A stretch of DNA of 64,000 nt. Origin: Verrucomicrobiaceae bacterium. Its GTDB lineage: Bacteria > Verrucomicrobiota > Verrucomicrobiia > Verrucomicrobiales > Verrucomicrobiaceae. Of the stretch, positions 1 to 9,512 are shown piece by piece; the stretch's first letter is position 1, and each line of letters starts with the position of its first letter. The translations under genes were made by a program, and so were the position numbers. The stretch is taken from assembly GCA_016713035.1 (NCBI GenBank), contig JADJPW010000003.1, forward strand, positions 248,001 through 312,000, written 5' to 3'. The notes below the pieces were generated by a model, which did not search any database, was not told the DNA's origin, and saw only the letters and a program-made list of their open reading frames with translations.

Positions 1-2013
1 GGTCATGATCAGGCGGTGCATGTCTTTGATGCTCCATTTTTTCTCCACCAGCGTGCTGGCGAGAAAATCGAGCAGCGCCGGATGCGTGGGCCGCTTTCCC
101 GTGCTGCCGAAGTTGTTCGGATTCCCCGCTAGCGCCTGCCCGAAGTGCCAGAGCCACAGTCGATTCACGATGGTGCGTGTGGTGAGCGGATTGGTGGGGC
201 TAGCGATCCATTTCGCCAATGCACTGCGGCGGCCTTCGATAGTTTCCTGGATCTGAAAGCCCGCGCTTTGATTCAGAATGCTCAGCACGCCCGGCTTCAC
301 TCGTGTAGTCGGAGAAAACGGATCACCACCACCGAGGATGGCCGTCTGCTCCAGCTCGCCCTCTGTCATGCGCTGCATGGGCATGCGCATGGGCTGATAG
401 ACACTGACCATCTGCGGAGTGAGCCCATTATAGACACTGAAGGCAAAGGGCTCGTAGCGCTCCATCTCCCAGCGCAGGCGCTCCAGGCCTTTGCGGGCCA
501 CACGTTCATTGCCGAAGTCGGCGGGCTCGAATCCCACCAGCTTCGGCGGAAATTGGTCCTCTGGCAGGCCTTGCTTCGTGAGGATCTGGCGGGCGGCACC
601 GAAAACATCGGGGTAACTGCGCTTGGCGTTCTTGCTGCCGCTTTTCCGAGCTTGGGCGACGGCGGCGTCCCATTTCGCAGAATCGAGTTTTTTGTCCGCG
701 AGCCACTTTTGGGCATTGCGGAGCAATTTTTCATCCAGGCGCTGCAAAACGGCCAAATGCTCGCTGCGGCGTGTTTCGAGATGTTTTTTCTCCTCAAAGC
801 CGAGCGTGTTTTCTGCCTTTAAAAACGGCGCAGGCCGCTCAGCGAGCTGCGTCGTCGCAAAACAGGCCTGCATGGCATAATAATCATGCGTGGGGATGGG
901 ATCGAACTTGTGATCGTGGCAGCGGGCACATTGCAGCGAGTGCGCCAGGAAGGTCTCGCCGACGGAGTTCGTCACATCATCGAGAAAGCGCTGGCGGGCC
1001 ACTTTCGCCACCTCCATGCCCGTGAGCTCCCAGGGGCCCATGCGCAGAAAACCGACAGCGGTGAGCATCTCAGGATCATCTGGCCGCAGCTCATCCCCCG
1101 CGATCTGCTCCTGGATGAAAAGATCATACGCCTTGTCCGCATTGAAGCTGCGAACGACGTAGTCACGGTAGCGCCAGGCATTGCCACGCTCGTAGTCATT
1201 GGCGAATCCGCTGCTATCCGCATAGCGCACCACATCCAGCCAATGCCGCGCCATACGCTCGCCATAATGGGGACTCGCCAGCAGTCGCTCAATGAGCTGG
1301 CGCATGGCCAAAGCGGCATCACGGGCGTGTTCGAACTCGAAAGCGGCTATTTCATCCGGCGTCGGCGGCAGTCCCGTGAGGTCAAAACTAGCGCGGCGGA
1401 TGAAAGTGCGTGCATCGGCAGGTGGCGCAGGATTTTTCACCGCCAGCAGGGCATCAATCGGGTGCTCATCTGCTCGCGGAGTGAAATCGGGCCGCTGCAC
1501 CGGCTGGTAGGCCCAGAGAGACTCCGCCTTGTAGCGGCGATTCGCCCACTCAGGCGAGAGAGCACCCGTCAGTCGCACCGCGATGCCATCCTCAGCGCTC
1601 CATTGCGCCGCCATCGCTTTCGTCACGGCGCTGCGGCGTGCTGCATCCGGCCACGGAGCACCGCTCGTGATCCAGGTCTTGATCCAGGCGATCTGGTCTG
1701 GCTGGAGGCGATCAGCCTCCTTCGGCGGCATGGGCTCGTAGTCCTCATGCTGGCGAGTGATGGCCAGATAGAGCGGGCTTTGCTCCGGCTTGCCGGGTAG
1801 GATGGCCTTCGCATCGCTCTCACCGCCCTTGGTGGCGGATTCAGGCGTGCGCATGTCGTAGCCGCCTTTGATCTTCGCCTCATCCTGACCGTGACAGGCC
1901 AGGCATCGCTCCTGAAAAAGCGGCCACACACGGCGGACAAAAAGCTGCTCCCCATCCTCCGCATGCAGCGCCGTGGCCGTAAGGAGTGCAAAAATGACAA
2001 GGCGGTAGATCAT
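1..2013 (-). CDS. DUF1549/DUF1553 cytochrome c protein, 3' end cut by window
   Basis: The frame opens with ATG at 2013 and is uninterrupted to the left edge, so 671 codons are visible and the C-terminus is missing. Residues 1-18 form a signal peptide ending in LHA. A heme c motif CLACH lies at residues 37-41, followed by an MPP motif, which is the layout of the planctomycete PSCyt1 domain. A DUF1549 block follows, with a second CxxCH-like motif (CARCH) near residue 365, and a DUF1553 block begins near residue 590. Such proteins are abundant in Planctomycetes and Verrucomicrobia and are usually periplasmic; they often sit beside sulfatase or DUF1501 genes, none of which is visible here. The substrate is unknown. 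It diverges from the M48 gene across a gap of about 110 bp. Confidence 0.9.
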   Translation of the reverse strand, partial: MIYRLVIFALLTATALHAEDGEQLFVRRVWPLFQERCLACHGQDEAKIKGGYDMRTPESATKGGESDAKAILPGKPEQSPLYLAITRQHEDYEPMPPKEADRLQPDQIAWIKTWITSGAPWPDAARRSAVTKAMAAQWSAEDGIAVRLTGALSPEWANRRYKAESLWAYQPVQRPDFTPRADEHPIDALLAVKNPAPPADARTFIRRASFDLTGLPPTPDEIAAFEFEHARDAALAMRQLIERLLASPHYGERMARHWLDVVRYADSSGFANDYERGNAWRYRDYVVRSFNADKAYDLFIQEQIAGDELRPDDPEMLTAVGFLRMGPWELTGMEVAKVARQRFLDDVTNSVGETFLAHSLQCARCHDHKFDPIPTHDYYAMQACFATTQLAERPAPFLKAENTLGFEEKKHLETRRSEHLAVLQRLDEKLLRNAQKWLADKKLDSAKWDAAVAQARKSGSKNAKRSYPDVFGAARQILTKQGLPEDQFPPKLVGFEPADFGNERVARKGLERLRWEMERYEPFAFSVYNGLTPQMVSVYQPMRMPMQRMTEGELEQTAILGGGDPFSPTTRVKPGVLSILNQSAGFQIQETIEGRRSALAKWIASPTNPLTTRTIVNRLWLWHFGQALAGNPNNFGSTGKRPTHPALLDFLASTLVEKKWSIKDMHRLIMT

Positions 2014-2126
2014 GAAGCAGGTAACGGCGGACCTGCGACCAGTTTTCCACGGCAATTAAAGACGTGTAAGCCTACCCATATTCGCACTTGGCATGGCAGC
2101 GCGGGCTGTCCTATAAGGGCCGCCAC

Positions 2127-2995
2127 ATGAAAAAGCTTTTTCGCCTCCTCACCGGTCAGTCCATCCTCTCTGCCTATGGCCAGCAGAGCCGCCCTGGCGC
2201 GGGCTGCAATCCCCGCATCGTCATCGGCATCCTTTTCATCATCGGAGCCGTGGTTTACAACCGCATGAGCACCACGGAATACCAAAATGAGTTCACAGGC
2301 CGCACGCAGCTCCTCGCCATCGCCACGCCGGAGGAAGAGGTAGCCATGGGTCTCCAGTCTGCACCCGGCATGGTGCGTGAGATGGGGGGACTCTCCTCCG
2401 ATCCACAGGCGCGGGCCCTGGTGGAGTCCGTGGGGCGTAAATTGATCGAGTCCACCGCTGCACGCGAGACGCCCTACCAATACAAATTTCACCTCCTGGC
2501 CGATCCGCAGACGATCAATGCCTTTGCGCTGCCCGGCGGCCAGATTTTCATCACCGAGGCTCTGTTTCGGAAACTCAAAAACGAAGACCAACTCGCCGGT
2601 GTGCTAGGCCATGAGATGGGCCACGTCGTCGGCCGTCACTCCAATGAGCAAATGGCACATTCCCAGAAGTGGTCCGGCATCGGTCAAGGCGTAGCCATTC
2701 TGCTCTCCGATACTCAAGGCGGTGCCAACACGGGCCAGATGATCGGTCAGATGCTCACGCAGTGAAGACCACCAAATTCAGCCGCGATGACGAGCTGGAA
2801 TCCGATGCCCTCGGCGTGCGCTTCATGCTCCAGGCAGGCTATCAGCCGGAGGAACTCATCGGCGTCATGGAAATCCTCGCCGAAGCAGGTGGCGGTCGCG
2901 GTGGCAGCGACTTCATGAGCACCCACCCCACCCCCGAGAACCGGATGGACAAAATCAAAGAAGCCATCGCCAAAGAGAGATCACTGCTGAAGTAG
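2127..2995 (+). pseudogene. M48 family zinc metallopeptidase, single frameshift
   Basis: The first part starts at ATG 2127 (MKKLFRLLTG), has a membrane segment near residues 30-50, and carries the zinc site HEMGH near residue 161. This frame stops at 2763-2765. The rest of the M48 domain continues in the next frame from about 2764 to 2995. It holds the third zinc ligand motif ELESDALG and a typical C-terminal STHP motif. At 2758-2766 the sequence reads cagtgaag, where cagatgaag would keep the frame and give MKTTKFSRD. A one-base deletion or a sequencing error therefore explains the break. M48 peptidases of this type act at the membrane in protein quality control. An intact M48 lipoprotein is at 32686. 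The alternative upstream start at 2088 lacks support. Confidence 0.85.
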
Positions 2996-3049
2996 CGGGG
3001 AGACCTGCAACTGTTCGAGTCGGGCACGAGGTTTAAGGCTTTGAATGCT

Positions 3050-3304
3050 ATGCGTTTATTATTGCTCACTGCACTATTTGTAGCCTCAAATATCGCCGCC
3101 CTTCTCCTATCCAAATTAGGAAACAGATACGAAAGCACATTTCTATTTGCAGTCATTACGTTGGCCATCAGTTTGCTGCTTCTATTTTGCCACTTGGTAA
3201 CTTCAAAGCGTAGCCGCATTAATTGGGCAGTTCTCGGTGGGTTGGCGATCTATGTGGTAGGTGTATGCATCTTTGCTTTTTGGTTTCACTTCTATGCAGA
3301 TTAA
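3050..3304 (+). CDS. Small hydrophobic membrane protein, unknown function
   Basis: This is an 84-residue protein if it starts at ATG 3050, or 87 residues from TTG 3041. An AAGG at 3035-3038 favours the ATG. Three hydrophobic stretches (about residues 2-20, 32-48 and 60-80) suggest three transmembrane helices with a basic loop (TSKRSR) between the second and third. I recognise no family. The DNA is more AT-rich than its neighbours, which suggests recent arrival or weak constraint. It lies 55 bp after the frameshifted M48 gene in the same direction. It could be a spurious ORF, but the regular hydrophobic pattern argues for a real gene. Confidence 0.5.
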   Translation: MRLLLLTALFVASNIAALLLSKLGNRYESTFLFAVITLAISLLLLFCHLVTSKRSRINWAVLGGLAIYVVGVCIFAFWFHFYAD

Positions 3305-3395
3305 AGAGCAAGGAAAACAAACCTGCTCTTCGCTATTCGATCACTAGCTCGTTTTACTGGAGAGGTGGCGCGGGGTGGTGGCGTTAAGGGTGGGC

Positions 3396-5936
3396 ATGAT
3401 GCGCTGTTTTCTTCTCACGTTCTGTTTTGCTACTACGCTGGCTGCCCAGCAGCTTGATTTGGAGAAGATGTTCGAGGAACGGAATCTGGGGCCGGTGACG
3501 AAATTATTGGCGGAGGGCGATTTCGAACTGGTGGCACGCATCGGTGAGGCGGCGGTGCAGCGCGGACTGAAGGCTGCCGAGTGGCGACTGCTGCGCCTGC
3601 GGGCGCTGCCAGAGCTGGGACAGCATGAAACGGCTCTGCAAGAGTCCGAGGCGGCGCTGAAGGCCTTTCCTGGGCACTTGGAGCTGCTGATGCTGCGCCA
3701 TGAGCTGGCGCGGCAGCTCGGAAAGAGCGAGGTGATGGCCGATGCACTCCAACAGGTGAATGCAGCGGCCAAATCAAAGGCGGTGAAGGAGCGCACGGCC
3801 TCTGAAATGGTGGCGCTGGGCCGTGCAGCATTGGTCCTGGGTGCGGATGCGCAAAAGGTCATCACACAGTATTTCAAAGCGGCACAATCGAAGGATGCGA
3901 AGCTGGAGGCTGTTTGGCTGGCGGAGGGGAATCTCGCTCTAGATAAAGAGGATGCGAAGCGTGCGGCGGATGTCTTCCGCGCGGGACTCAAGGCCGTGGG
4001 CGAGACGGCGGAGCTGCGTTTCGGATTAGCGCGGGCTTTTCTGGAAAGTGATCGTGTGAAGGCTGGAGAGAACTTGGAGAAGGCGCTGGCGCTGAATCCG
4101 AATCACAAGGGCTCCCACCTCATGCGGGCGGAGATGCTGCTGCGGGCAGAGAAATTCCTGGAGGCTGAAAAGGCGGTGCAGACGGTGCTGGACGCCGATG
4201 AGCATCATCCGCGTGCCTGGACGCTGCGGGCGGTGGTGGCGCATCTGTTTCATGCGGATGGGAAAAAGGTGGAGGAAGCCCGCGCGGAGGCACTACGGCG
4301 CTGGAGCAGCAATCCAGAGGTCGATCACCTGCTGGGGAAGTGCCTATCGCGTGCTTACCGCTTCGCAGAGAGCGCGGCGCATCAGCGCAAGGCGCTGGAG
4401 CTGGATGCGAGCTACCTGCCGGCGAAGGTGCAGCTTTGCCATGACCTACTGCGACTCGGGGATGAGCCTGCGGCATGGAAGCTGGCCGCAGCGATCCGCA
4501 CGGAGGATGGTTACAACATCCAGGCGCATAATTTGGGCCTACTGGAGAAGCAGATGAACGGCTACGTGACAATGGCGCATGAGGACTTCATTTTGAAGAT
4601 GCCGAAGCGTGACTGGCCCATCTACGGTGAGCGTGCGCTGGTGCTGCTGCGTGAGGCAAAGGCGGTGCTGGCACCGAAATATGGCCTGAAGATGGATAAA
4701 CCGGTGCTCGTGGAGTTTTTCGGCGAGCAGCAGGACTTCGCGATTCGCACTTTTGGTGCGCTGGGTGGTCAGGGCATGCTGGGCGTCTGCTTTGGCACGG
4801 TGGTGACGATGAATAGCCCCGGTAGTCTGGCGCAGGGGCGGAGTAACTGGGAAAGCACGCTGTGGCATGAGTTCTGCCACGTGATCACGCTGAGTGTGAC
4901 CAAGAACCGCATGCCGCGCTGGCTGAGTGAAGGCATCAGTGTGTATGAGGAGCGGCAGCGTGATCCGGCCTGGGGCATGCGCATGGATGCACGCTTCCGC
5001 GAGATGGCGCTGGATGAAGAGAAGCTGACACCCGTGTCGCGACTGAGCAGCGCCTTCATGAATGCCAAGGAGCATGATGACCTGATGTTTGCCTATTTTG
5101 AGTCCAGTCAGGTGGTGGAGTATCTGCTGGAAAAGTACGGGAAGGAAAAATTCCAGCGCATCCTGCTTTCCCTAGCAGAGGGGCAGCGCATCAATGATGC
5201 CATCGCAGCGCACACGGCGGACTTGGAGCAGATAGAGGCAGGTTTCACGGAGTTCATCACCAGCCGGGCGCGGCAGTTCGGTGCCCTGGCGGAGTGGCAG
5301 GTGCCAGAGCAGAAAGATCTGAATCCTTTCGATGAAGGGGCTTTTGAGACCTTTTTGAAGCAGCATCCGAAAAACCTGCCCGCGATCCGCCAGCACACGA
5401 AGAGCCTAGTGGAGCAAAAAAACTGGCCTGAAGTGCTCAAAATGGCCGAAATCATCGTCCAACTGCTGCCAGAGGATTTTGGCAGCGGAAGTGGCTATGA
5501 GCTCAAGGCGCTGGCTTTTCGCCAAATGAAGCGTGAGGACGAGGAAGCGGCTGTTTTGCGCCAAATCGCCGCGAAGTCATCCGATGCGCAAAGTGCCTTT
5601 TTGCGGCTCATCGAGCTGGATCGTGCAGACCAGCGCTGGAGTGAGGTGCGCACGCAGTCCCTGCGCTCGCTGGCGGTGAATCCCTTCCTCATCACGCCGC
5701 AATTGGCCCTAGCAGAGGCTAGCTCCGCGCTGAAGGATGAACCTACCGCGATCGCCGCGTGGGAACGCGTTTTGGTGCTCGATCCCGGAAGTGCCGCGCG
5801 GACACATTTCCGGCTAGCACAGCTTTGGAGAGAAAAGGACGCGACGAAGGCAAAGCGGCACCTCCTGGACTCCCTAGCGAGTGCTCCGCGAAATCGGGAG
5901 GCACTGGAAATGCTGCGCGGGTGGGCTGCGGAGTGA
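3396..5936 (+). CDS. Secreted TPR protein with gluzincin-like HExxH peptidase domain
   Basis: The start at ATG 3396 is preceded by AAGGG at 3386-3390 and gives a signal peptide (MMRCFLLTFCFATTLAAQQ). A GTG at 3375 is possible but would put charged residues ahead of it. The product is about 846 residues. The first 400 residues are tetratricopeptide-like helical repeats rich in Ala, Glu and Leu. The centre carries HEFCH near residue 491, followed by a second Glu in LSEGISVYEE, the layout of peptidase MA-like gluzincins. The C-terminal 250 residues are again TPR-like. It probably acts in the periplasm. The substrate is unknown, and it may scaffold as much as cleave. It converges with der at 6103. 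Confidence 0.8.
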   Translation: MMRCFLLTFCFATTLAAQQLDLEKMFEERNLGPVTKLLAEGDFELVARIGEAAVQRGLKAAEWRLLRLRALPELGQHETALQESEAALKAFPGHLELLMLRHELARQLGKSEVMADALQQVNAAAKSKAVKERTASEMVALGRAALVLGADAQKVITQYFKAAQSKDAKLEAVWLAEGNLALDKEDAKRAADVFRAGLKAVGETAELRFGLARAFLESDRVKAGENLEKALALNPNHKGSHLMRAEMLLRAEKFLEAEKAVQTVLDADEHHPRAWTLRAVVAHLFHADGKKVEEARAEALRRWSSNPEVDHLLGKCLSRAYRFAESAAHQRKALELDASYLPAKVQLCHDLLRLGDEPAAWKLAAAIRTEDGYNIQAHNLGLLEKQMNGYVTMAHEDFILKMPKRDWPIYGERALVLLREAKAVLAPKYGLKMDKPVLVEFFGEQQDFAIRTFGALGGQGMLGVCFGTVVTMNSPGSLAQGRSNWESTLWHEFCHVITLSVTKNRMPRWLSEGISVYEERQRDPAWGMRMDARFREMALDEEKLTPVSRLSSAFMNAKEHDDLMFAYFESSQVVEYLLEKYGKEKFQRILLSLAEGQRINDAIAAHTADLEQIEAGFTEFITSRARQFGALAEWQVPEQKDLNPFDEGAFETFLKQHPKNLPAIRQHTKSLVEQKNWPEVLKMAEIIVQLLPEDFGSGSGYELKALAFRQMKREDEEAAVLRQIAAKSSDAQSAFLRLIELDRADQRWSEVRTQSLRSLAVNPFLITPQLALAEASSALKDEPTAIAAWERVLVLDPGSAARTHFRLAQLWREKDATKAKRHLLDSLASAPRNREALEMLRGWAAE

Positions 5937-6102
5937 GCGGGAAGATCGAGTGATCCGTATTCAGGACTGGAACGCCCGCATGCTGAGTGGAAGAAGGATG
6001 GAACTTTGGCCGGTTTGAGCTGCCCGCTTTTGCAAAGCATTCCAAGCAGGTGGCAATCGCAGGCCAAAAGGCTTTGAAATCCCCCGACGAACGAAGAGCG
6101 GG

Positions 6103-7491
6103 CTATTTCCGATCGCGTTTGGGGCCTTTGCTGCGGACGCTCATGCGGAAGGGGACGCCGGGGCAGGGCCATTCGTCGCGGATGACGCTTTCGAGGTAGC
6201 GGGTGTAGCTCTCGGTGAGCTTGTCGGCACGGTTGGCGAAGAGGACGAACTGTGGGACGGGGATGGCGCTCTCGGTGGTGTCGTTGGTCTGGGTGGCGTA
6301 GAGGAGCTTGAAGGAGTGGGTGCTGCGACCGAGGGCTCCTGGGGTGTTTTCGATGGCGTTGCCGAGGAGGCGGTTGAGGGCTCCGGTGCCGATGCGGTTT
6401 TGGGCTCCCTGACGGACTTTTTCGATCTGGACGAAAAGTTTGCCGATGTGGTCTTTGTTTTTCGCGGAGATGGCGATCATCGGGGCGTAGCTGAGGAAGA
6501 AAAACTCACGGCGCATGATCTCCTCTAGGTGCTCGATGCGGTCTTTTTGCTTTCCGCTGGGGTGGAAGAGGTCCCATTTGTTCATGACGAGGATGCAGGG
6601 CTTTCGCTCTTCGAGGATGAGCTGGGCGATTTTGCGGTCCTGCATTTTGGCTCCATCGGCACAGTCGATGACGAGGAGGCAGAGGTCGGCCCGCTTGATG
6701 CTCTGGATGCTGCGGTCGATACTGCTGACTTCGACAAAGGTATCGACTTTGGCGCGGCGGCGGATGCCGGCGGTGTCGATGAGCTGGTAGTGTTTGCCGT
6801 TGTAAGCGGCTTCGATGTCGAGTGCGTCACGGGTGGTGCCGGCGACGGGGCTGACGATGGCGCGGTCTTCGCCGAGGATGGCGTTGACGAGGGAGGATTT
6901 GCCTGCGTTGGGCCTGCCGACGATGGCGAGCTTGAGGGGTCGGATATTACCGCCGGTGATGGCATCGGCGGTTTCGGTGGATTCTTTGAGCTCGAGCTTT
7001 TCTGCGATGAGGGCGATGAGGTCGTCGATGCCTTTGCCGTGGGCGGCGCTGACTTCGACGGTGTTTTCAAAGCCTAGTCGGGCGAATTCGGAGGCGTTGA
7101 GTTTGCGAGCGGGGGAGTCTGCCTTGTTGCAGACGAGGATGACGGGCTTGCTGGTGCGGCGGAGCTCGCGGGCGAGTGTCTGGTCGATGGGATTCACGCC
7201 ATCGACGACATCGACGACGAAGAGGAGGAGCTCGGCGACTTCGAGGGCGATGGCAGCTTCTGTCTGCACTTGGCCGGTGAGGACGTCGTCTGTATTGGCT
7301 CCGATGCCGCCGGTGTCCATGATTTCGAACCATGCGGGGCCTTTGCGGCACTGGGCGATGATGCGGTCACGGGTGACTCCGGCCTGATCGTGGACGATGG
7401 AGATGTTCTTACCGGCGAGGCGGTTGAATAGGGCGGATTTCCCCACATTGGGGCGTCCGACGATGGCGACAGTTTTCAGAGCACTAGGCAT
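6103..7491 (-). CDS. der: Ribosome-assembly GTPase Der (EngA)
   Basis: Der has two tandem GTPase domains and acts in 50S ribosomal subunit maturation. The first domain shows GRPNVGKS, DTGG and NKAD; the second shows GRPNAGKS, DTAGIRRR and NKWD, followed by the KH-like C-terminal domain. The ATG at 7491 (MPSALKTVAIVG) places the first P-loop about 10 residues from the start, as in other Der proteins, giving 462 residues. The frame stays open upstream to 7626, but that extension is Pro/His-rich and overlaps the M20 gene, so it is unlikely to be translated. The M20 gene ends 53 bp upstream on the same strand, so the two may share a transcript. The second P-loop has Ala where Val is usual, a mild change. 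Confidence 0.96.
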   Translation of the reverse strand: MPSALKTVAIVGRPNVGKSALFNRLAGKNISIVHDQAGVTRDRIIAQCRKGPAWFEIMDTGGIGANTDDVLTGQVQTEAAIALEVAELLLFVVDVVDGVNPIDQTLARELRRTSKPVILVCNKADSPARKLNASEFARLGFENTVEVSAAHGKGIDDLIALIAEKLELKESTETADAITGGNIRPLKLAIVGRPNAGKSSLVNAILGEDRAIVSPVAGTTRDALDIEAAYNGKHYQLIDTAGIRRRAKVDTFVEVSSIDRSIQSIKRADLCLLVIDCADGAKMQDRKIAQLILEERKPCILVMNKWDLFHPSGKQKDRIEHLEEIMRREFFFLSYAPMIAISAKNKDHIGKLFVQIEKVRQGAQNRIGTGALNRLLGNAIENTPGALGRSTHSFKLLYATQTNDTTESAIPVPQFVLFANRADKLTESYTRYLESVIRDEWPCPGVPFRMSVRSKGPKRDRK

Positions 7492-7544
7492 GTCCTCCGC
7501 AAACACCAGAGCCGCATCAAAAGCAAGGGCCAAGGGGAGATGAC

Positions 7545-8777
7545 TCAGCTCTGAGTGGGTAGGAGGGAGCAGAGGGCGAGGGCGTTCATGGCTGCTTTTG
7601 GGACAAATGAGCTGCGGGAGACCCATTCGGGCTCTTTGGAGCCATCGGGGCTGCGTTCGGAGCAGTGGGCATTGCCACCCCAGGGGCCGAGGCCATCCAG
7701 GGTGGGGGCGAGGTGCCAGAGGTGATTGGCATCGCTCAATCCGCCACGGGGGACGGAGACGGCGCGGAGGCCGAGCTCGGTGGCGGCGTGGCTCCAGTGC
7801 TGGAAGAGGGCCATGACGTCGTCTCCGCCGGGCCAGGGTGAGGTGTGGCCGGTGCGCTGAGAGGTGAGGATGGCTCCATTGGCTGCTTTGGTGCTGAGAT
7901 CGGCAAAAAAGCGGTCAGCGGAGGCTAGGGCGGCGGGGGTGACGGCACGGCACTCCCACTCGGCATCGGCTTCATGCGGGACGCGATTGACGACGGTGCC
8001 GCCGTGGATGTAGCCGATGTTTACGGTGCGCTGGTGCTCTGGGCAGGTCTGTGCAGCGATGTGTGGGAGTGCGAGGGCGAGGGCGTCGATGGCATTGATG
8101 CCATCGGCATGCTGGCTACCTGCGTGTGCGGCGCGGCCGGCGGCGTGGAGCTTCCAGGTGCTGCGCCCTTTGCGTGAGGTGACGATGTGCCAGCCGCTGT
8201 CATCGACGGGGCCGCCTTCAAAGACGAGCACGGCCTGCGCTTTGCCGCCACATTGGCGGAGGGTGGCGTGTCCGAAGTCGTCGCCGGTGACTTCCTCCGC
8301 CGCATTGGCGGCGATGAGCCAATGGGTGTGCTCGAAGACCTGGGGGGCGGCTTCTCGTAGCACCTGGAGGATGAGCCAGATGAGGACGGTGCCGCCTTTG
8401 TTATCGACGACGCCGGGGCCGTGGATGCGGTCTTCGCCTGCTTTTTCCTGCCAGTGGAAGTCATTGAGCTTTTCTTCCTCGGGTGGGAAGACGGTGTCGC
8501 TGTGGGTGACGAGGACGATGGGCTGCCCCCCTGCCCCGCGCCGCCGTAGGTAGAGATGGTGGCCGGTGCCGCTGATGTGGCATTTGACCATTTCGGCATC
8601 GAATCCGAGTGGGGCAAACATTTGGGCCGTGAGCCGTGCGACTTCGTCCACGCCTTCGGCATTGGTGGTGAAGCTGTTGATGGCGACGAGTGCCCGGAGG
8701 TGCTCTAGGGCGGCGGGGAGGTGTTTTTGAGCGGTGGCGAGGAAGGCGGGGGAATTCATGTCGGAGGCTTCTGACAC
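7545..8777 (-). CDS. M20 family zinc peptidase (carboxypeptidase G2-like)
   Basis: This is a 410-residue di-zinc exopeptidase of the M20/ArgE/CPG2 family. Visible ligand motifs are VTHSDTV (His, with the supporting Asp), GPGVVDNKGG (bridging Asp), NAAEEVTG (catalytic Glu and ligand Glu) and a His close to the C-terminus (NAHCSE). The dimerisation lid lies in the middle around SRKGRSTWKLHAAG. No signal peptide is present, so it is probably cytoplasmic and cleaves peptides or acylated amino acids. The start may be at 8777 (MSEASD) or 8759 (MNSPAF). It lies just upstream of der on the same strand. The exact substrate cannot be read from the sequence. Confidence 0.88.
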   Translation of the reverse strand: MSEASDMNSPAFLATAQKHLPAALEHLRALVAINSFTTNAEGVDEVARLTAQMFAPLGFDAEMVKCHISGTGHHLYLRRRGAGGQPIVLVTHSDTVFPPEEEKLNDFHWQEKAGEDRIHGPGVVDNKGGTVLIWLILQVLREAAPQVFEHTHWLIAANAAEEVTGDDFGHATLRQCGGKAQAVLVFEGGPVDDSGWHIVTSRKGRSTWKLHAAGRAAHAGSQHADGINAIDALALALPHIAAQTCPEHQRTVNIGYIHGGTVVNRVPHEADAEWECRAVTPAALASADRFFADLSTKAANGAILTSQRTGHTSPWPGGDDVMALFQHWSHAATELGLRAVSVPRGGLSDANHLWHLAPTLDGLGPWGGNAHCSERSPDGSKEPEWVSRSSFVPKAAMNALALCSLLPTQS

Positions 8778-8936
8778 CGGTTCCGTGTCTGTGTGTGCTC
8801 ACAAGCCGAATTTTTTAATTCGCAGCAAAACAAAGCGCGAAGATGAGCCTATCCCATTGACTGGCCCAGTTGTTGCTCTACATGCCCAGCATGTGTGGCG
8901 GCGACTCCGTGAGTGCGCCGCTACTTTCCCCGCAGT

Positions 8937-9512
8937 ATGGAGGCCGTTCACATTCAATTCGCACCCGCCACAGGCACCGACCAGGAGTGGAATGAGGCGT
9001 ATGCACGACTGGCGGACTATTTCCGTGCTTACCGCCTGCATAATCGAATCCGCCGCACGCAGTTGGTGCTGGAGTCACTGAGTCGTGCGGCTACGGCACA
9101 TGCCAAGGACCCCTCTCGCAAGCCGGTGGCGCACGCGATCGAGGAGGCTCGTAAAATGATGCACGACTGGCTGGGCCGCATTTACGAGGAGATGCAGTTC
9201 ACGGCACCGCAGATCGAGGCGGGGGGCAGATTGGGCTTCTATATCTGTGATGGACCGGAAAAATGGCCGTTGCACTTTATGGATACGAAAATCATGCCTC
9301 CAGCGATGCGTGAGGCGATGAGGCAGGCGGTGCGCACGAGTGGCCCGAGTCTCCAGGTCTCGAAGATGACGCCGCGTGACATGGATCTGGGGCTGACACA
9401 TGTGGCGGAGGGGACTTTTGAGCAGATCGCCAGTCAGCCGTGGATGCGGTATGTCCTACTGGCGGCCTTTGTGGCCCTGGTTTTCGCTTATGCTTACAAA
9501 CTAATGCAATGA
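8937..9512 (+). CDS. Tail-anchored protein coupled to the glucan glucosyltransferase
   Basis: The product has 191 residues from ATG 8937, or 199 from GTG 8913. Most of the chain is soluble and helical with many Arg, Ala and Glu residues. The last 20 residues form one hydrophobic helix (YVLLAAFVALVFAYAY), so the protein should be tail-anchored in the inner membrane with its N-terminus in the cytoplasm. I do not recognise the family. Its stop codon overlaps the start of the glucosyltransferase gene (ATGA at 9509-9512), which points to translational coupling and a joint role, perhaps as a regulator or assembly partner of the transferase. No strong Shine-Dalgarno site is seen. Confidence 0.75.
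   Translation: MEAVHIQFAPATGTDQEWNEAYARLADYFRAYRLHNRIRRTQLVLESLSRAATAHAKDPSRKPVAHAIEEARKMMHDWLGRIYEEMQFTAPQIEAGGRLGFYICDGPEKWPLHFMDTKIMPPAMREAMRQAVRTSGPSLQVSKMTPRDMDLGLTHVAEGTFEQIASQPWMRYVLLAAFVALVFAYAYKLMQ

Noticed and set aside
3008..3030. tRNA T-arm-like ttcgagtc
   Set aside because: No acceptor, D or anticodon stem can be built around it.
3304..3330. Hairpin after the small membrane protein gene
   Set aside because: The stem AAGAGC/GCTCTT has a bulge and no T-run follows, so it is not a convincing terminator.
7492..7626. N-terminal extension of Der
   Set aside because: It overlaps the M20 gene, is Pro/His-rich and is absent from other Der proteins.
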